A stretch of 12,286 nucleotides of DNA, from NCBI GenBank assembly GCA_021790695.1, contig JAJYGJ010000092.1:1-12286 (forward strand), read 5' to 3'. The DNA is from Nitrospirota bacterium (GTDB lineage Bacteria; Nitrospirota; Thermodesulfovibrionia; Thermodesulfovibrionales; JdFR-88). The translations under genes and the position numbers were made by a program. The notes under the pieces were generated by a model. The model had not been told where the DNA came from. It made no database searches and worked only from the letters and a program-made list of their open reading frames with translations. Positions within the stretch are counted from its first letter, which is position 1, and every line of letters begins with the position of its first letter. Positions 1-5,634 of the stretch are shown here, piece by piece.

Positions 1-504
1 GGAGGAGCAGCGCCTTTTTCTGACGGAGGTAAAAAGGCTTCTGAAGCCTGAAGGGCTGTTCATGGTTTCCACCCCTAACAAGCTCGTAACCGGGCAACAA
101 AACAAATTTCATGTGAAGGAATTTTATATCGACGAGTTCACCGACTTTCTCGGGAGGTTCTTCAGAAATGTAAGCCTCCTGGGACAAAAAATTTATCCGG
201 TCTCCTATATGCGGCCTATTCCCGTAAAGATAAAAATTGTAAAAGCGAGGGATTTGCCGAATACAGGCCCGAATATTCCCGGGGCATCTTCAAGCCCTCA
301 AACGCGCAGAAAACAGCCCTTTACGTGGTGGCCTTATGCTCGGATGCGGAGCTCGATGCAGGCATGAACTCGACTCTCCTTGACCTTTCGGAATATATGT
401 TCAGGCAGCGTGAGGAGGCCTTGCGGTATATCACTAATATTCAGGCCGCTTTAAAGGAAAAAGATGCCCGTATCGCCTATCTTGAGGGGGTAATACAAAG
501 ATAA
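1..504 (+). pseudogene. 3' part of a SAM-methyltransferase-type gene, frameshifted
   Basis: The gene enters from the left edge in frame 2 and reads a stretch typical of class I SAM-dependent methyltransferases: LLKPEGLFMVSTPNK at about 40-85, then FHVKEFYIDEF and a region ending in RPIPVKIKIVK at about 244. That frame then loses protein-like character and stops at 367-369. Frame 1 takes over without a gap from about 244, reading EGFAEYRPEY, then KTALYVVALCSDAELD, then a helical tail with EYMFRQREEALRYI and KEKDARIAYLEGVI, ending at TAA 502-504. Such methyltransferases often carry this kind of tail and may be fused to or sit beside glycosyltransferases. The most economical reading is one gene missing one base (or with two extra) between about 240 and 262; either a real pseudogene or a sequence error would look like this. 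Base composition is more AT-rich than the downstream flagellar genes. A position just upstream of flagellin suggests a glycan or flagellin modification cluster (inference). The substrate is unknown. Confidence 0.7.
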
Positions 505-706
505 AGTCCATTGTTAGGGCTAAGAGATGAAACCGTTGATAATATGGATAATTTACCACATGAGAACGGGTAAGCCCAGGTCCGGTCCATAGCTGAGGAA
601 GTCCGATAATGTAGCAGCGAAAAATCGCCTGCCATGGGAACACCCATCCTGAATCGTTGCCGGGAATTTTGTTCGGAAGCGGCTTGAGTATCGACTGGGC
701 TCCGAT
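505..706 (+). other. Non-coding stretch with clustered small hairpins, possible structured-RNA remnant
   Basis: No convincing reading frame lies here. Several short hairpins are packed together. The segment 614-632 pairs GCA with TGC and GCGA with TCGC around an AAAA loop, with one bulged base. The segment 634-647 pairs ATGGG with CCCAT around AACA. There is a possible weak CCG/CGG pairing at 660-676, and a GGG/CCC pairing around TAAG at 568-577. The dense short stems with A-rich loops look like a folded RNA; from memory they resemble a domain I-like piece of a bacterial group II intron. No intron 5' end, domain V or reverse transcriptase is seen, so the identity is open. It is read here as a remnant or an unidentified RNA element upstream of the flagellin promoter. 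Confidence 0.3.
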
Positions 707-734
707 TAAAGTTTTTCCCCGCTGTTTCCGAATA
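707..734 (+). promoter_or_regulatory. Sigma-28 (FliA)-type promoter for flagellin
   Basis: The segment 707-714 reads TAAAGTTT, an exact match to the sigma-28 -35 consensus. After 12 bases, 727-734 reads TCCGAATA, which matches the -10 consensus GCCGATAA at 5 of 8 positions including the CCGA core. The spacer is one base longer than the usual 11. The site lies about 150 bases upstream of the flagellin start, so the mRNA would carry a long leader. Flagellin is the classic late, FliA-dependent gene, which supports the call. Confidence 0.6.
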
Positions 735-798
735 AATAACTGAAGGGTTTAAGGCGGCGCTGAAAGGTGGTGAGACTGAAGGGCTTGGGATGCGCCTT

Positions 799-819
799 CC
801 CGCCGGGTCAAAGGGCGGG
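799..819 (+). promoter_or_regulatory. Stem-loop in flagellin mRNA leader
   Basis: CCCGCC at 799-804 can pair with GGCGGG at 814-819 around a nine-base loop. It falls in the untranslated leader between the sigma-28-type promoter and the flagellin start. No T-run follows, so it is not a terminator; a role in mRNA stability or leader folding is more likely. The stem is visible in the sequence, while the function is inferred. Confidence 0.35.
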
Positions 820-839
820 CCCCAAAGAACCTTTTAAAA

Positions 840-873
840 CCGGCAAGGATGCCGGGAAAAAATTTCACGGAGG
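840..873 (+). promoter_or_regulatory. Two-site CsrA-type control region over the flagellin Shine-Dalgarno
   Basis: A perfect 6-bp stem, CCGGCA (840-845) with TGCCGG (850-855), presents the loop AGGA. Loop plus closing bases read CAAGGATG, matching the CARGGAUG core of the CsrA SELEX consensus (RUACARGGAUGU) at every position. Twenty-two bases downstream a second GGA (869-871, in CACGGAGG) is the Shine-Dalgarno itself (GGAGG 869-873), nine bases before the ATG at 883. A high-affinity hairpin site followed by a site over the ribosome binding site is the arrangement known from the Bacillus subtilis hag leader, where CsrA bridges both to block translation and FliW relieves it. CsrA and FliW genes are not in this window, so regulation is inferred. 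Confidence 0.6.
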
Positions 874-882
874 AAAAAACAG

Positions 883-2538
883 ATGTCTTTGATAATCAAC
901 ACAAACATATCTTCCCTTGACGCGCAGAGGAACCTCTGGTCAACGGGACAGGACCTCCAGGTGGCCATGCAGAGGCTGTCTTCGGGTCTGAGGGTCAACT
1001 CGGCTAAGGACGACGCCGCGGGCTACGCGATCGCCAGCACCATGACCGCGCAGATAAACGGCCTGGGGCAGGCGGTAAGTAACTCGAATAACGCAAACGG
1101 CATGGTGCAGACGATGATGGGCGCCATGAACCAGGTCCAGGACGCCCTTCAGAGGATGAACGAGCTTGCCGTCGAGGCCGCGGACGGTTCGCAGACCGCC
1201 AGCACCCGGACCTCGCTCAACCAGGAATACCAGCAGCTCATGGATGAAATCACGACCATCGCCGGCACCACCCAGTTCAACGGCCAGACGGTCCTTAACA
1301 GCGTCACCACGAGCAGCCAGGGCGCCAACCTCACTTCCGCAAACGGCATCGCCAGCATTATAAGCGACGGCAACGCCGTCCTCACCACGGGCGACTACAC
1401 GCTCGGGGTTACGGTCACGAACGGCGAAGTAACCAACTTGGGCGCCAACCTCACTTCCGCAAACGGCATCGCGTCCATCGCCGCCGTCTCCGGCGACACG
1501 CCCAGCCTGGGCACCTCATATGCGCTCGGGGTTTCGCTCACGCAGAGTATAACGTACGGTTCCTCCTTGACCGGCGTCACCGCCATAGCCGAAAACAATA
1601 CTTTCTTCCCCTCCGGCACACTGGCCTTTGATGTGAACATCTCGGCCTCGGTTGTGACCCTGACGGTGGGGACCGCGTCCATAACCTTCGCCCAGCTCAC
1701 CACCGGCAGCGCGACAGTGACCGTAGACAATATGCTGGTCACGGTGGGCAGCAGTCTGACCAACATAAGTTCGGGGAGCATCACGGTCGGTGATTTGACC
1801 GCGAATTTCACCATGACGAGCGGCACGTCGAGCGTCACCGCACAGGCCACGACCACCAGCGCCTCATTCTCCACCGGTTCGGTCACTTTCGCTAGCTTGA
1901 GCCTGGCGGTCAACTATAACTCGAGTCTGACGAACATCACCGCCAGCAATGGATTCGATGTTATAGACAGCGCGCTGTTGTCCATTACGACGGCGAGCGG
2001 GACCAACGCGACATATACGATCACCACGACGACCGGTTTTACCTCGGGCACGTACGACTTCACGACCGTCGGGGTCGAGGTGGGATATAACGCGAGTCTG
2101 ACGAGCATCAGCAGCGCAAACACCTTTGTCCTCGATGCGGCGCAGACGGTCTTTCAGACGGGCGCCAACAACGGCAACACTCTGTCCGTAACGGGCGTGA
2201 ACGTGACGGTCGGCAGCAGCGGCCTGAGCATATCCGGCTCCGATCTTACGAGCCAGACTAACGCCTCGGCCGCGATCGACACGATCGCCACCGCCCTCAG
2301 CACCCTGGCTTCAAGCCAGGGCACCTTGGGCGCGATCAGCAACAGGCTGGACACGCAGGTGGCCAATCTGCAGAACGTCCAGGAAAACACCACGGCCGCG
2401 CGCTCCCAGATAGTGGATGCGGACTTCGCCGCGGAGACCGCGCAGATGACGAAGGACATCGTCCTTCAGCAGGCCGGCATCTCGGTCCTGGCGCAGGCCA
2501 ACTCGGAGCCGCAGATGGTGCTTAAACTCCTGGGTTAA
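883..2538 (+). CDS. fliC: Flagellin, filament subunit with repeat-bearing central domain
   Basis: This is the main structural protein of the flagellar filament, exported through the flagellar type III apparatus. Of its 551 residues, about 1-140 form the conserved N-terminal D0/D1 region (starts MSLIINTNISSLDAQRNL, with LSSGLRVNSAKDDAAGYAIA and LQRMNELAVEAADGS). About 463-551 form the conserved C-terminal region (LGAISNRLD, SQIVDADFAAET, ending MVLKLLG). The middle, about 145-460, is rich in Ser, Thr, Gly and Val and probably forms beta-structured outer D2/D3 domains. It carries a recurring G-[AS]-[NS]-L-T motif near residues 147, 187, 226, 289, 346 and 403. A 33-base exact direct repeat (1320-1352 and 1440-1472) underlies the first two copies. 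The many Ser and Thr residues would suit O-glycosylation (inference). The ATG has a good GGAGG nine bases upstream. The next gene follows after a strong hairpin. Transcription is probably sigma-28 dependent, with CsrA-type translational control. Confidence 0.97.
   Translation: MSLIINTNISSLDAQRNLWSTGQDLQVAMQRLSSGLRVNSAKDDAAGYAIASTMTAQINGLGQAVSNSNNANGMVQTMMGAMNQVQDALQRMNELAVEAADGSQTASTRTSLNQEYQQLMDEITTIAGTTQFNGQTVLNSVTTSSQGANLTSANGIASIISDGNAVLTTGDYTLGVTVTNGEVTNLGANLTSANGIASIAAVSGDTPSLGTSYALGVSLTQSITYGSSLTGVTAIAENNTFFPSGTLAFDVNISASVVTLTVGTASITFAQLTTGSATVTVDNMLVTVGSSLTNISSGSITVGDLTANFTMTSGTSSVTAQATTTSASFSTGSVTFASLSLAVNYNSSLTNITASNGFDVIDSALLSITTASGTNATYTITTTTGFTSGTYDFTTVGVEVGYNASLTSISSANTFVLDAAQTVFQTGANNGNTLSVTGVNVTVGSSGLSISGSDLTSQTNASAAIDTIATALSTLASSQGTLGAISNRLDTQVANLQNVQENTTAARSQIVDADFAAETAQMTKDIVLQQAGISVLAQANSEPQMVLKLLG
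1320..1472 (+). repeat. 33-base exact direct repeat within flagellin
   Basis: Bases 1320-1352 and 1440-1472 are identical over 33 positions and lie exactly 120 bases (40 codons) apart in the same frame. The encoded copies both read GANLTSANGIAS and are followed, after diverged sequence, by YTLGV in one and YALGV in the other. This looks like a recent in-frame tandem duplication in the surface-exposed part of the flagellin, with the second half already diverged. Confidence 0.85.
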
Positions 2539-2558
2539 ACCAGGGAGAAGCGGGTGGG

Positions 2559-2583
2559 AGGGGGATTTCAATGAAATCCCCCT
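2559..2583 (+). terminator. Strong stem-loop between flagellin and flaG
   Basis: AGGGGGATTTC at 2559-2569 pairs perfectly with GAAATCCCCCT at 2573-2583, an 11-bp stem with a three-base loop. Only a poor T-content follows (TCAGCCTCATTT), so full termination is doubtful. It more likely acts as a partial terminator or as a 3' stabiliser of the flagellin message, giving much more flagellin than downstream products. The flaG Shine-Dalgarno begins 13 bases after it. Confidence 0.55.
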
Positions 2584-2609
2584 TCAGCCTCATTTAAAGG
2601 AGCGGGACA

Positions 2610-2939
2610 ATGAACATCAACAGGGCATCGGCCGGGGCGGCGTTCGAGGCGCGCCCGGCCATCGCGACGCCCGCCTTGAATGACGGCAGGCCGGATACCG
2701 GTCTTTCGAACCCGCGGGCGGCGGATAAAACGGTCAGCCCCCCAGGAAACAAAAAGACGGAGGAAGCGGCGGCCCCGACAGGCCGCGCGGTCCTCGCTGT
2801 GGACTCGGACCATAAAGTCGTCGTACAGTTTTATGACGCCCAGGGCAAACTTATCATGCAGTTGCCGCCCGAGGAGGCCCAGAGCGTAAAAAAAGAATTG
2901 GCGGAGCTTATGAAACACCTTTTCAGCAAGGAGGCATGA
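2610..2939 (+). CDS. flaG: FlaG family flagellar protein
   Basis: This 109-residue protein has the FlaG layout. A disordered, charged N-terminal half (about 1-57, rich in Ala, Pro and Lys) precedes a compact conserved C-terminal part (about 58-105) with VVVQFYDAQGKLIMQLPPEE (QLPPEE at residues 84-89) and a final helix. FlaG proteins are encoded between flagellin and fliD in many bacteria and affect filament length or assembly; their exact biochemical role is not settled. The start ATG is preceded by AAAGGAG at 2596-2602, seven bases upstream. The stop is one base from the fliD ATG, and the fliD Shine-Dalgarno lies inside the flaG 3' end, so the two are probably translationally coupled. Confidence 0.88.
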   Translation: MNINRASAGAAFEARPAIATPALNDGRPDTGLSNPRAADKTVSPPGNKKTEEAAAPTGRAVLAVDSDHKVVVQFYDAQGKLIMQLPPEEAQSVKKELAELMKHLFSKEA

Positions 2940-2940
2940 G

Positions 2941-4455
2941 ATGGCGGACTGGACCGGCCTGGTCACGAGCGGGACGGGTTATTATTCGGGGCTCAACATC
3001 TCGCAGATCGTAAACACCCTCGTCCAGGCGGACAGCGCGCCCCTTCTTAATCTTGAGGCCGAAATCGGCATCGACAACACCAAGATAAGCACCTACGGCA
3101 GCCTCCTTGGCTCCCTCTCTTCCCTGGACACTGTGGCTCAGAACATGGCCCTTCCGAGTATCTACAGCATGACGGCGGCGTCTTCCGACGGCTCCGTCCT
3201 TACCGCGACCGCGGGCGCGAGCCCCGCGCCCACCGCGGCCACGTACAGCATCACCGTAAGCCAGCTTGCCCAGGCGCAGAGCATCTACTCGGCCGGTTTC
3301 TCCTCATCGACCTCCACTGCCGTCGCGGTCACCGGGGACGTGGGTTTCGAGGTGGAAGTGGGAAGCGGCGCGAGCCTCACCACGGCCACCATCACCTATG
3401 ATTCGACGAACAACGATTTCGTTTACAATTCGCTGACCTACGCAAACAGCCTTCAGGGCGTGCAGGACGCCATCAATGCCGCGTTCGCCAGCAATACATC
3501 CGGCGCGACCGCCTCGATACTGGACAACGGGTCCACCAGTCAACTGGTGATAAGCTCCGACCAGACGGGGACCGCGAACCGGATGGCCATACTCGTAGAC
3601 ACGGGAAGCGGCTATGGTGCTGCCAGCACCACCTCCGGTATAAGCCAGCTCGCCTTCGACCCGGCGACATACAGTTCAACGGATGGCGCCGTGGCCACAT
3701 GGAACGGGACGGTCAACATGCAGCAGTCGATGGCCGGCCTTGACGCCGACCTTACTTTAAACGGCCTTGGCGTCACACGCTCCACAAACGACATAAGCGA
3801 CCTTATAAGCGGGTTGACGATCAACCTCTTTGCCACGAGCACAAGCGCCGTCAACCTGACCGTGGGGCAGGACAACGCCGGGTTCACCTCCCAGATAAAC
3901 ACCTTCATCTCCACGTATAACTCCGCCCTGAGCGCGATAAGCGGCGCCATGGGCACACAGAAAAGCCAGGGGCCCCTCTACCAGGACAGCCTTGCGGAGA
4001 ACCTCAATAACACGCTCAACGACATTACCACGAAAACCTATAACGGGACCAGCCTTGCGGCCCTCGGCATGACGCACGACAGTAACGGCAATCTCACGCT
4101 CGACACGGGCACGTGGAACGCCGCGCTCGCGGCCGACCCAAGCCAGGTTTTGGGCGCGATAAACGATATGGCCTCATCGCTTCAGTCTACCCTGAACGAT
4201 TACATGAACACGCTCATCCCGGATGCCGAGGGCGGTCTGAACAACGAGATAACCCTGTACACGAACCAGGAAAACCAGGTCCAAAACGAGTTGAACACCA
4301 CGCAGCAGATGCTTACCCAGGAGTTCCAGTCCATGGAGCAGTACCTTGGCTCGCTCCAGAACGAGAACAGCTACTTCAACAACCTGAACTCATCAAGCAG
4401 CGGCTCATCATCCGGCGGTTCCGGCACCGGCTCGAGCGGAGGCACTAAGGCATGA
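2941..4455 (+). CDS. fliD: Flagellar filament cap protein FliD (HAP2)
   Basis: FliD forms the cap at the filament tip and guides flagellin folding; it can also contact surfaces. The 504-residue product has the FliD N-terminal region (about 1-110, with SGLNISQIVNTLVQADSAP and a helical segment, then SITVSQLAQAQ). A hook-IN-like segment follows at about 171-215 (LQGVQDAINAAF, then LVISSDQTGTANRM). The C-terminal FliD domain at about 240-480 contains NTFISTYNSAL, YNGTSLAALGMTHDSNGNL and a long coiled-coil end (NELNTTQQMLTQEFQSMEQY). The last 24 residues are a Ser/Gly low-complexity tail, which is unusual because the protein normally stops soon after the coiled coil. AAGGAGG at 2928-2934 sits six bases before the ATG. 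The stop overlaps the fliS start (ATGA). Confidence 0.95.
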   Translation: MADWTGLVTSGTGYYSGLNISQIVNTLVQADSAPLLNLEAEIGIDNTKISTYGSLLGSLSSLDTVAQNMALPSIYSMTAASSDGSVLTATAGASPAPTAATYSITVSQLAQAQSIYSAGFSSSTSTAVAVTGDVGFEVEVGSGASLTTATITYDSTNNDFVYNSLTYANSLQGVQDAINAAFASNTSGATASILDNGSTSQLVISSDQTGTANRMAILVDTGSGYGAASTTSGISQLAFDPATYSSTDGAVATWNGTVNMQQSMAGLDADLTLNGLGVTRSTNDISDLISGLTINLFATSTSAVNLTVGQDNAGFTSQINTFISTYNSALSAISGAMGTQKSQGPLYQDSLAENLNNTLNDITTKTYNGTSLAALGMTHDSNGNLTLDTGTWNAALAADPSQVLGAINDMASSLQSTLNDYMNTLIPDAEGGLNNEITLYTNQENQVQNELNTTQQMLTQEFQSMEQYLGSLQNENSYFNNLNSSSSGSSSGGSGTGSSGGTKA

Positions 4456-4823
4456 CAAATCTTAATTACGCAATGAATGCATACACAAAGACCATGGTCA
4501 ACACCGCCCCGTCGAAGGTGGACCTAGTCATCATGCTCTACGACGGGGCTATAGAGTTTCTGCACAAGGCGATGTTTTACATGGGCCAGAAGGACATTCA
4601 GAAAAAACTTCATTACATGGACAGGGCGATTGCCATTGTGAACGAGCTTTTAAACTCTCTTAACATGAAGGAAGGCGGGCAGGTGGCGCAAAACCTGCAC
4701 GGCCTGTATATCCATATGCTCAGGGAGCTTGCCCTGGCCAACATAAGAAACGACCCGGAGAGGATAAGCCGGGTGCAGGGGTTGTTGCGGACGCTCAGGG
4801 AAGGCTGGAGGGGCATCAAGTGA
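4452..4823 (+). CDS. fliS: Flagellar secretion chaperone FliS
   Basis: FliS binds the disordered C-terminus of flagellin in the cytoplasm, prevents premature polymerisation and delivers it to the export gate. The 123-residue, mostly helical product matches family length and carries the diagnostic N-terminal part: AYTKTMVNTAPSKVDL followed by MLYDGAIEFL (MLYDGA at residues 28-33). Later helices contain AIAIVNELLNSLN and the middle helix NLHGLYIHML. The start codon overlaps the fliD stop by four bases, with GGAGG at 4438-4442. The 3' end encodes a GGAGGGG Shine-Dalgarno for the next small gene, whose GTG overlaps the fliS stop. The fliD-fliS order is the standard one. Confidence 0.95.
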   Translation: MTNLNYAMNAYTKTMVNTAPSKVDLVIMLYDGAIEFLHKAMFYMGQKDIQKKLHYMDRAIAIVNELLNSLNMKEGGQVAQNLHGLYIHMLRELALANIRNDPERISRVQGLLRTLREGWRGIK

Positions 4824-5023
4824 CGATATTTCCGTTCCAGATAAACGAGATGACGCGTCTCTACTCGAGGACGATGAAGCTTCCGGCCTCCGCTCTTACC
4901 GACAGCGAAACGGACCAGGCGGAGCCCAAAGACGTGGTGATGATCTCCTCGGAGGCGAAGAAAAAGCAGATCCTGGACGAGGCGAAGGGCGCGGTCCTTG
5001 AGCGGATCCGGCATGCCGGATAG
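4820..5023 (+). CDS. Small unrecognised protein of the fliS operon
   Basis: This 67-residue protein begins with GTG at 4820, overlapping the fliS stop by four bases. GGAGGGG at 4807-4813, six bases upstream, makes the start convincing. The N-terminal half holds hydrophobic and aromatic residues (IFPFQINEMTRLY), then a short polar linker. The C-terminal half reads DVVMISSEAKKKQILDEAK (D38 to K56) and ends in a helix. The pattern D-x-V-x-I-S-x-E-A is reminiscent of the C-terminal part of FlgM-like anti-sigma factors and other small flagellar operon proteins, but the similarity is too short to name it. It could be a small chaperone or regulator linked to FliS (inference). No signal peptide or membrane segment is visible. 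Confidence 0.7.
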   Translation: MTIFPFQINEMTRLYSRTMKLPASALTDSETDQAEPKDVVMISSEAKKKQILDEAKGAVLERIRHAG

Positions 5024-5034
5024 GCCGGCGCGCC

Positions 5035-5634
5035 GTGACTAAGAGGGATTTCAGGGTTCTGGTCGTCGATGACGACGACATCGCCCGCGATGTGGTGACC
5101 TCCATCCTTTCGCGGGAGGGCTACCCGGTCCTTGCCGCATGCGACGGGATCGAGGCGATAAGCGCCATCATGACCGATGAGGTCGGCATGGTCGTGACCG
5201 ATTTCAGGATGCCGGGGGCCGACGGCCTGGAAGTGCTGAAGGCGGCCATGCGGGCGAACCCGGACACCGCCGTGGTCATAATCACGGCCTTCGGCTCGCT
5301 GGAGGCCACGCTGGAGGCGATCGCGGAGGGCGCGTACGACTATCTTACGAAGCCGTTCAAGATGCAGGAGATAATCATAGTTGCGGACAGGGCCTTTAAG
5401 CGCGCGACCCTTCTCAGGGAAAACCGCGAACTCAGGGAGCACCTGAGGGACACCTACAGGGACGTCAAACTCCTGAAGGCCGTGTCCGGCGGAGAAAACC
5501 CGTGCCTCACCGCGGAATGGCTGGAAAGAGTGGAAAAACTCAGATCGGGCAACATATTGAGCGCGGCCGAGGCCGAAATCCTCAAGGAAAGGTTGATAAG
5601 GGGCAATGGCGTGCCGGATACTGATCGTAGATGA
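5035..5634 (+). CDS. Receiver-domain response regulator with SHOCT-like tail
   Basis: A CheY-like receiver fills residues 5-122. The acidic pair is D12/D13, the phosphorylated Asp is D56 in VVTDFRMPG, the switch Thr is T84 in VIITAFG, and the Lys is K106 in LTKPF, so it should be phosphorylatable. No DNA-binding or AAA+ domain follows. Residues 123-150 are a coiled-coil-like helix (LLRENRELREHLRDTY), as in NtrC-type linkers. Residues 162-188 (starting WLERVEKLRSGNILSA) resemble the short SHOCT oligomerisation motif. The protein may act by binding a partner through this tail (inference). The start is a GTG at 5035 with a weak upstream ribosome site, so the gene may depend on coupling from the upstream gene 11 bases away. 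The 3' end overlaps the next gene by 29 bases, so the two are very likely co-translated. It could also be viewed as an NtrC relative that lost its effector domains. Confidence 0.85.
   Translation: MTKRDFRVLVVDDDDIARDVVTSILSREGYPVLAACDGIEAISAIMTDEVGMVVTDFRMPGADGLEVLKAAMRANPDTAVVIITAFGSLEATLEAIAEGAYDYLTKPFKMQEIIIVADRAFKRATLLRENRELREHLRDTYRDVKLLKAVSGGENPCLTAEWLERVEKLRSGNILSAAEAEILKERLIRGNGVPDTDRR

Noticed and set aside
239..251. Programmed -1 frameshift signal in the methyltransferase-like gene
   Set aside because: The bases GTAAAAGCG in the zero frame do not form an X-XXY-YYZ slippery heptamer, and no strong downstream stem was noticed, so a mutation or error is simpler.
586..612. Short similarity of CTGAGGAAGTCCG to the RNase P RNA core
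   Set aside because: Only about a dozen bases match and the other conserved RNase P blocks are absent.
505..882. Sigma-54 (-24/-12) promoter for flagellin
   Set aside because: I looked for GG-N10-GC with the surrounding consensus and found no acceptable match; the sigma-28-type site is clearly better.
1395..1913. Antisense open frame of 172 codons inside flagellin
   Set aside because: It mirrors the low-complexity Thr/Val/Ser codons of the flagellin; there is no ribosome site or family signature.
5027..5034. Palindrome GGCGCGCC directly before the receiver GTG
   Set aside because: Such 8-base GC palindromes are expected in GC-rich DNA and there is no further symmetry around it.
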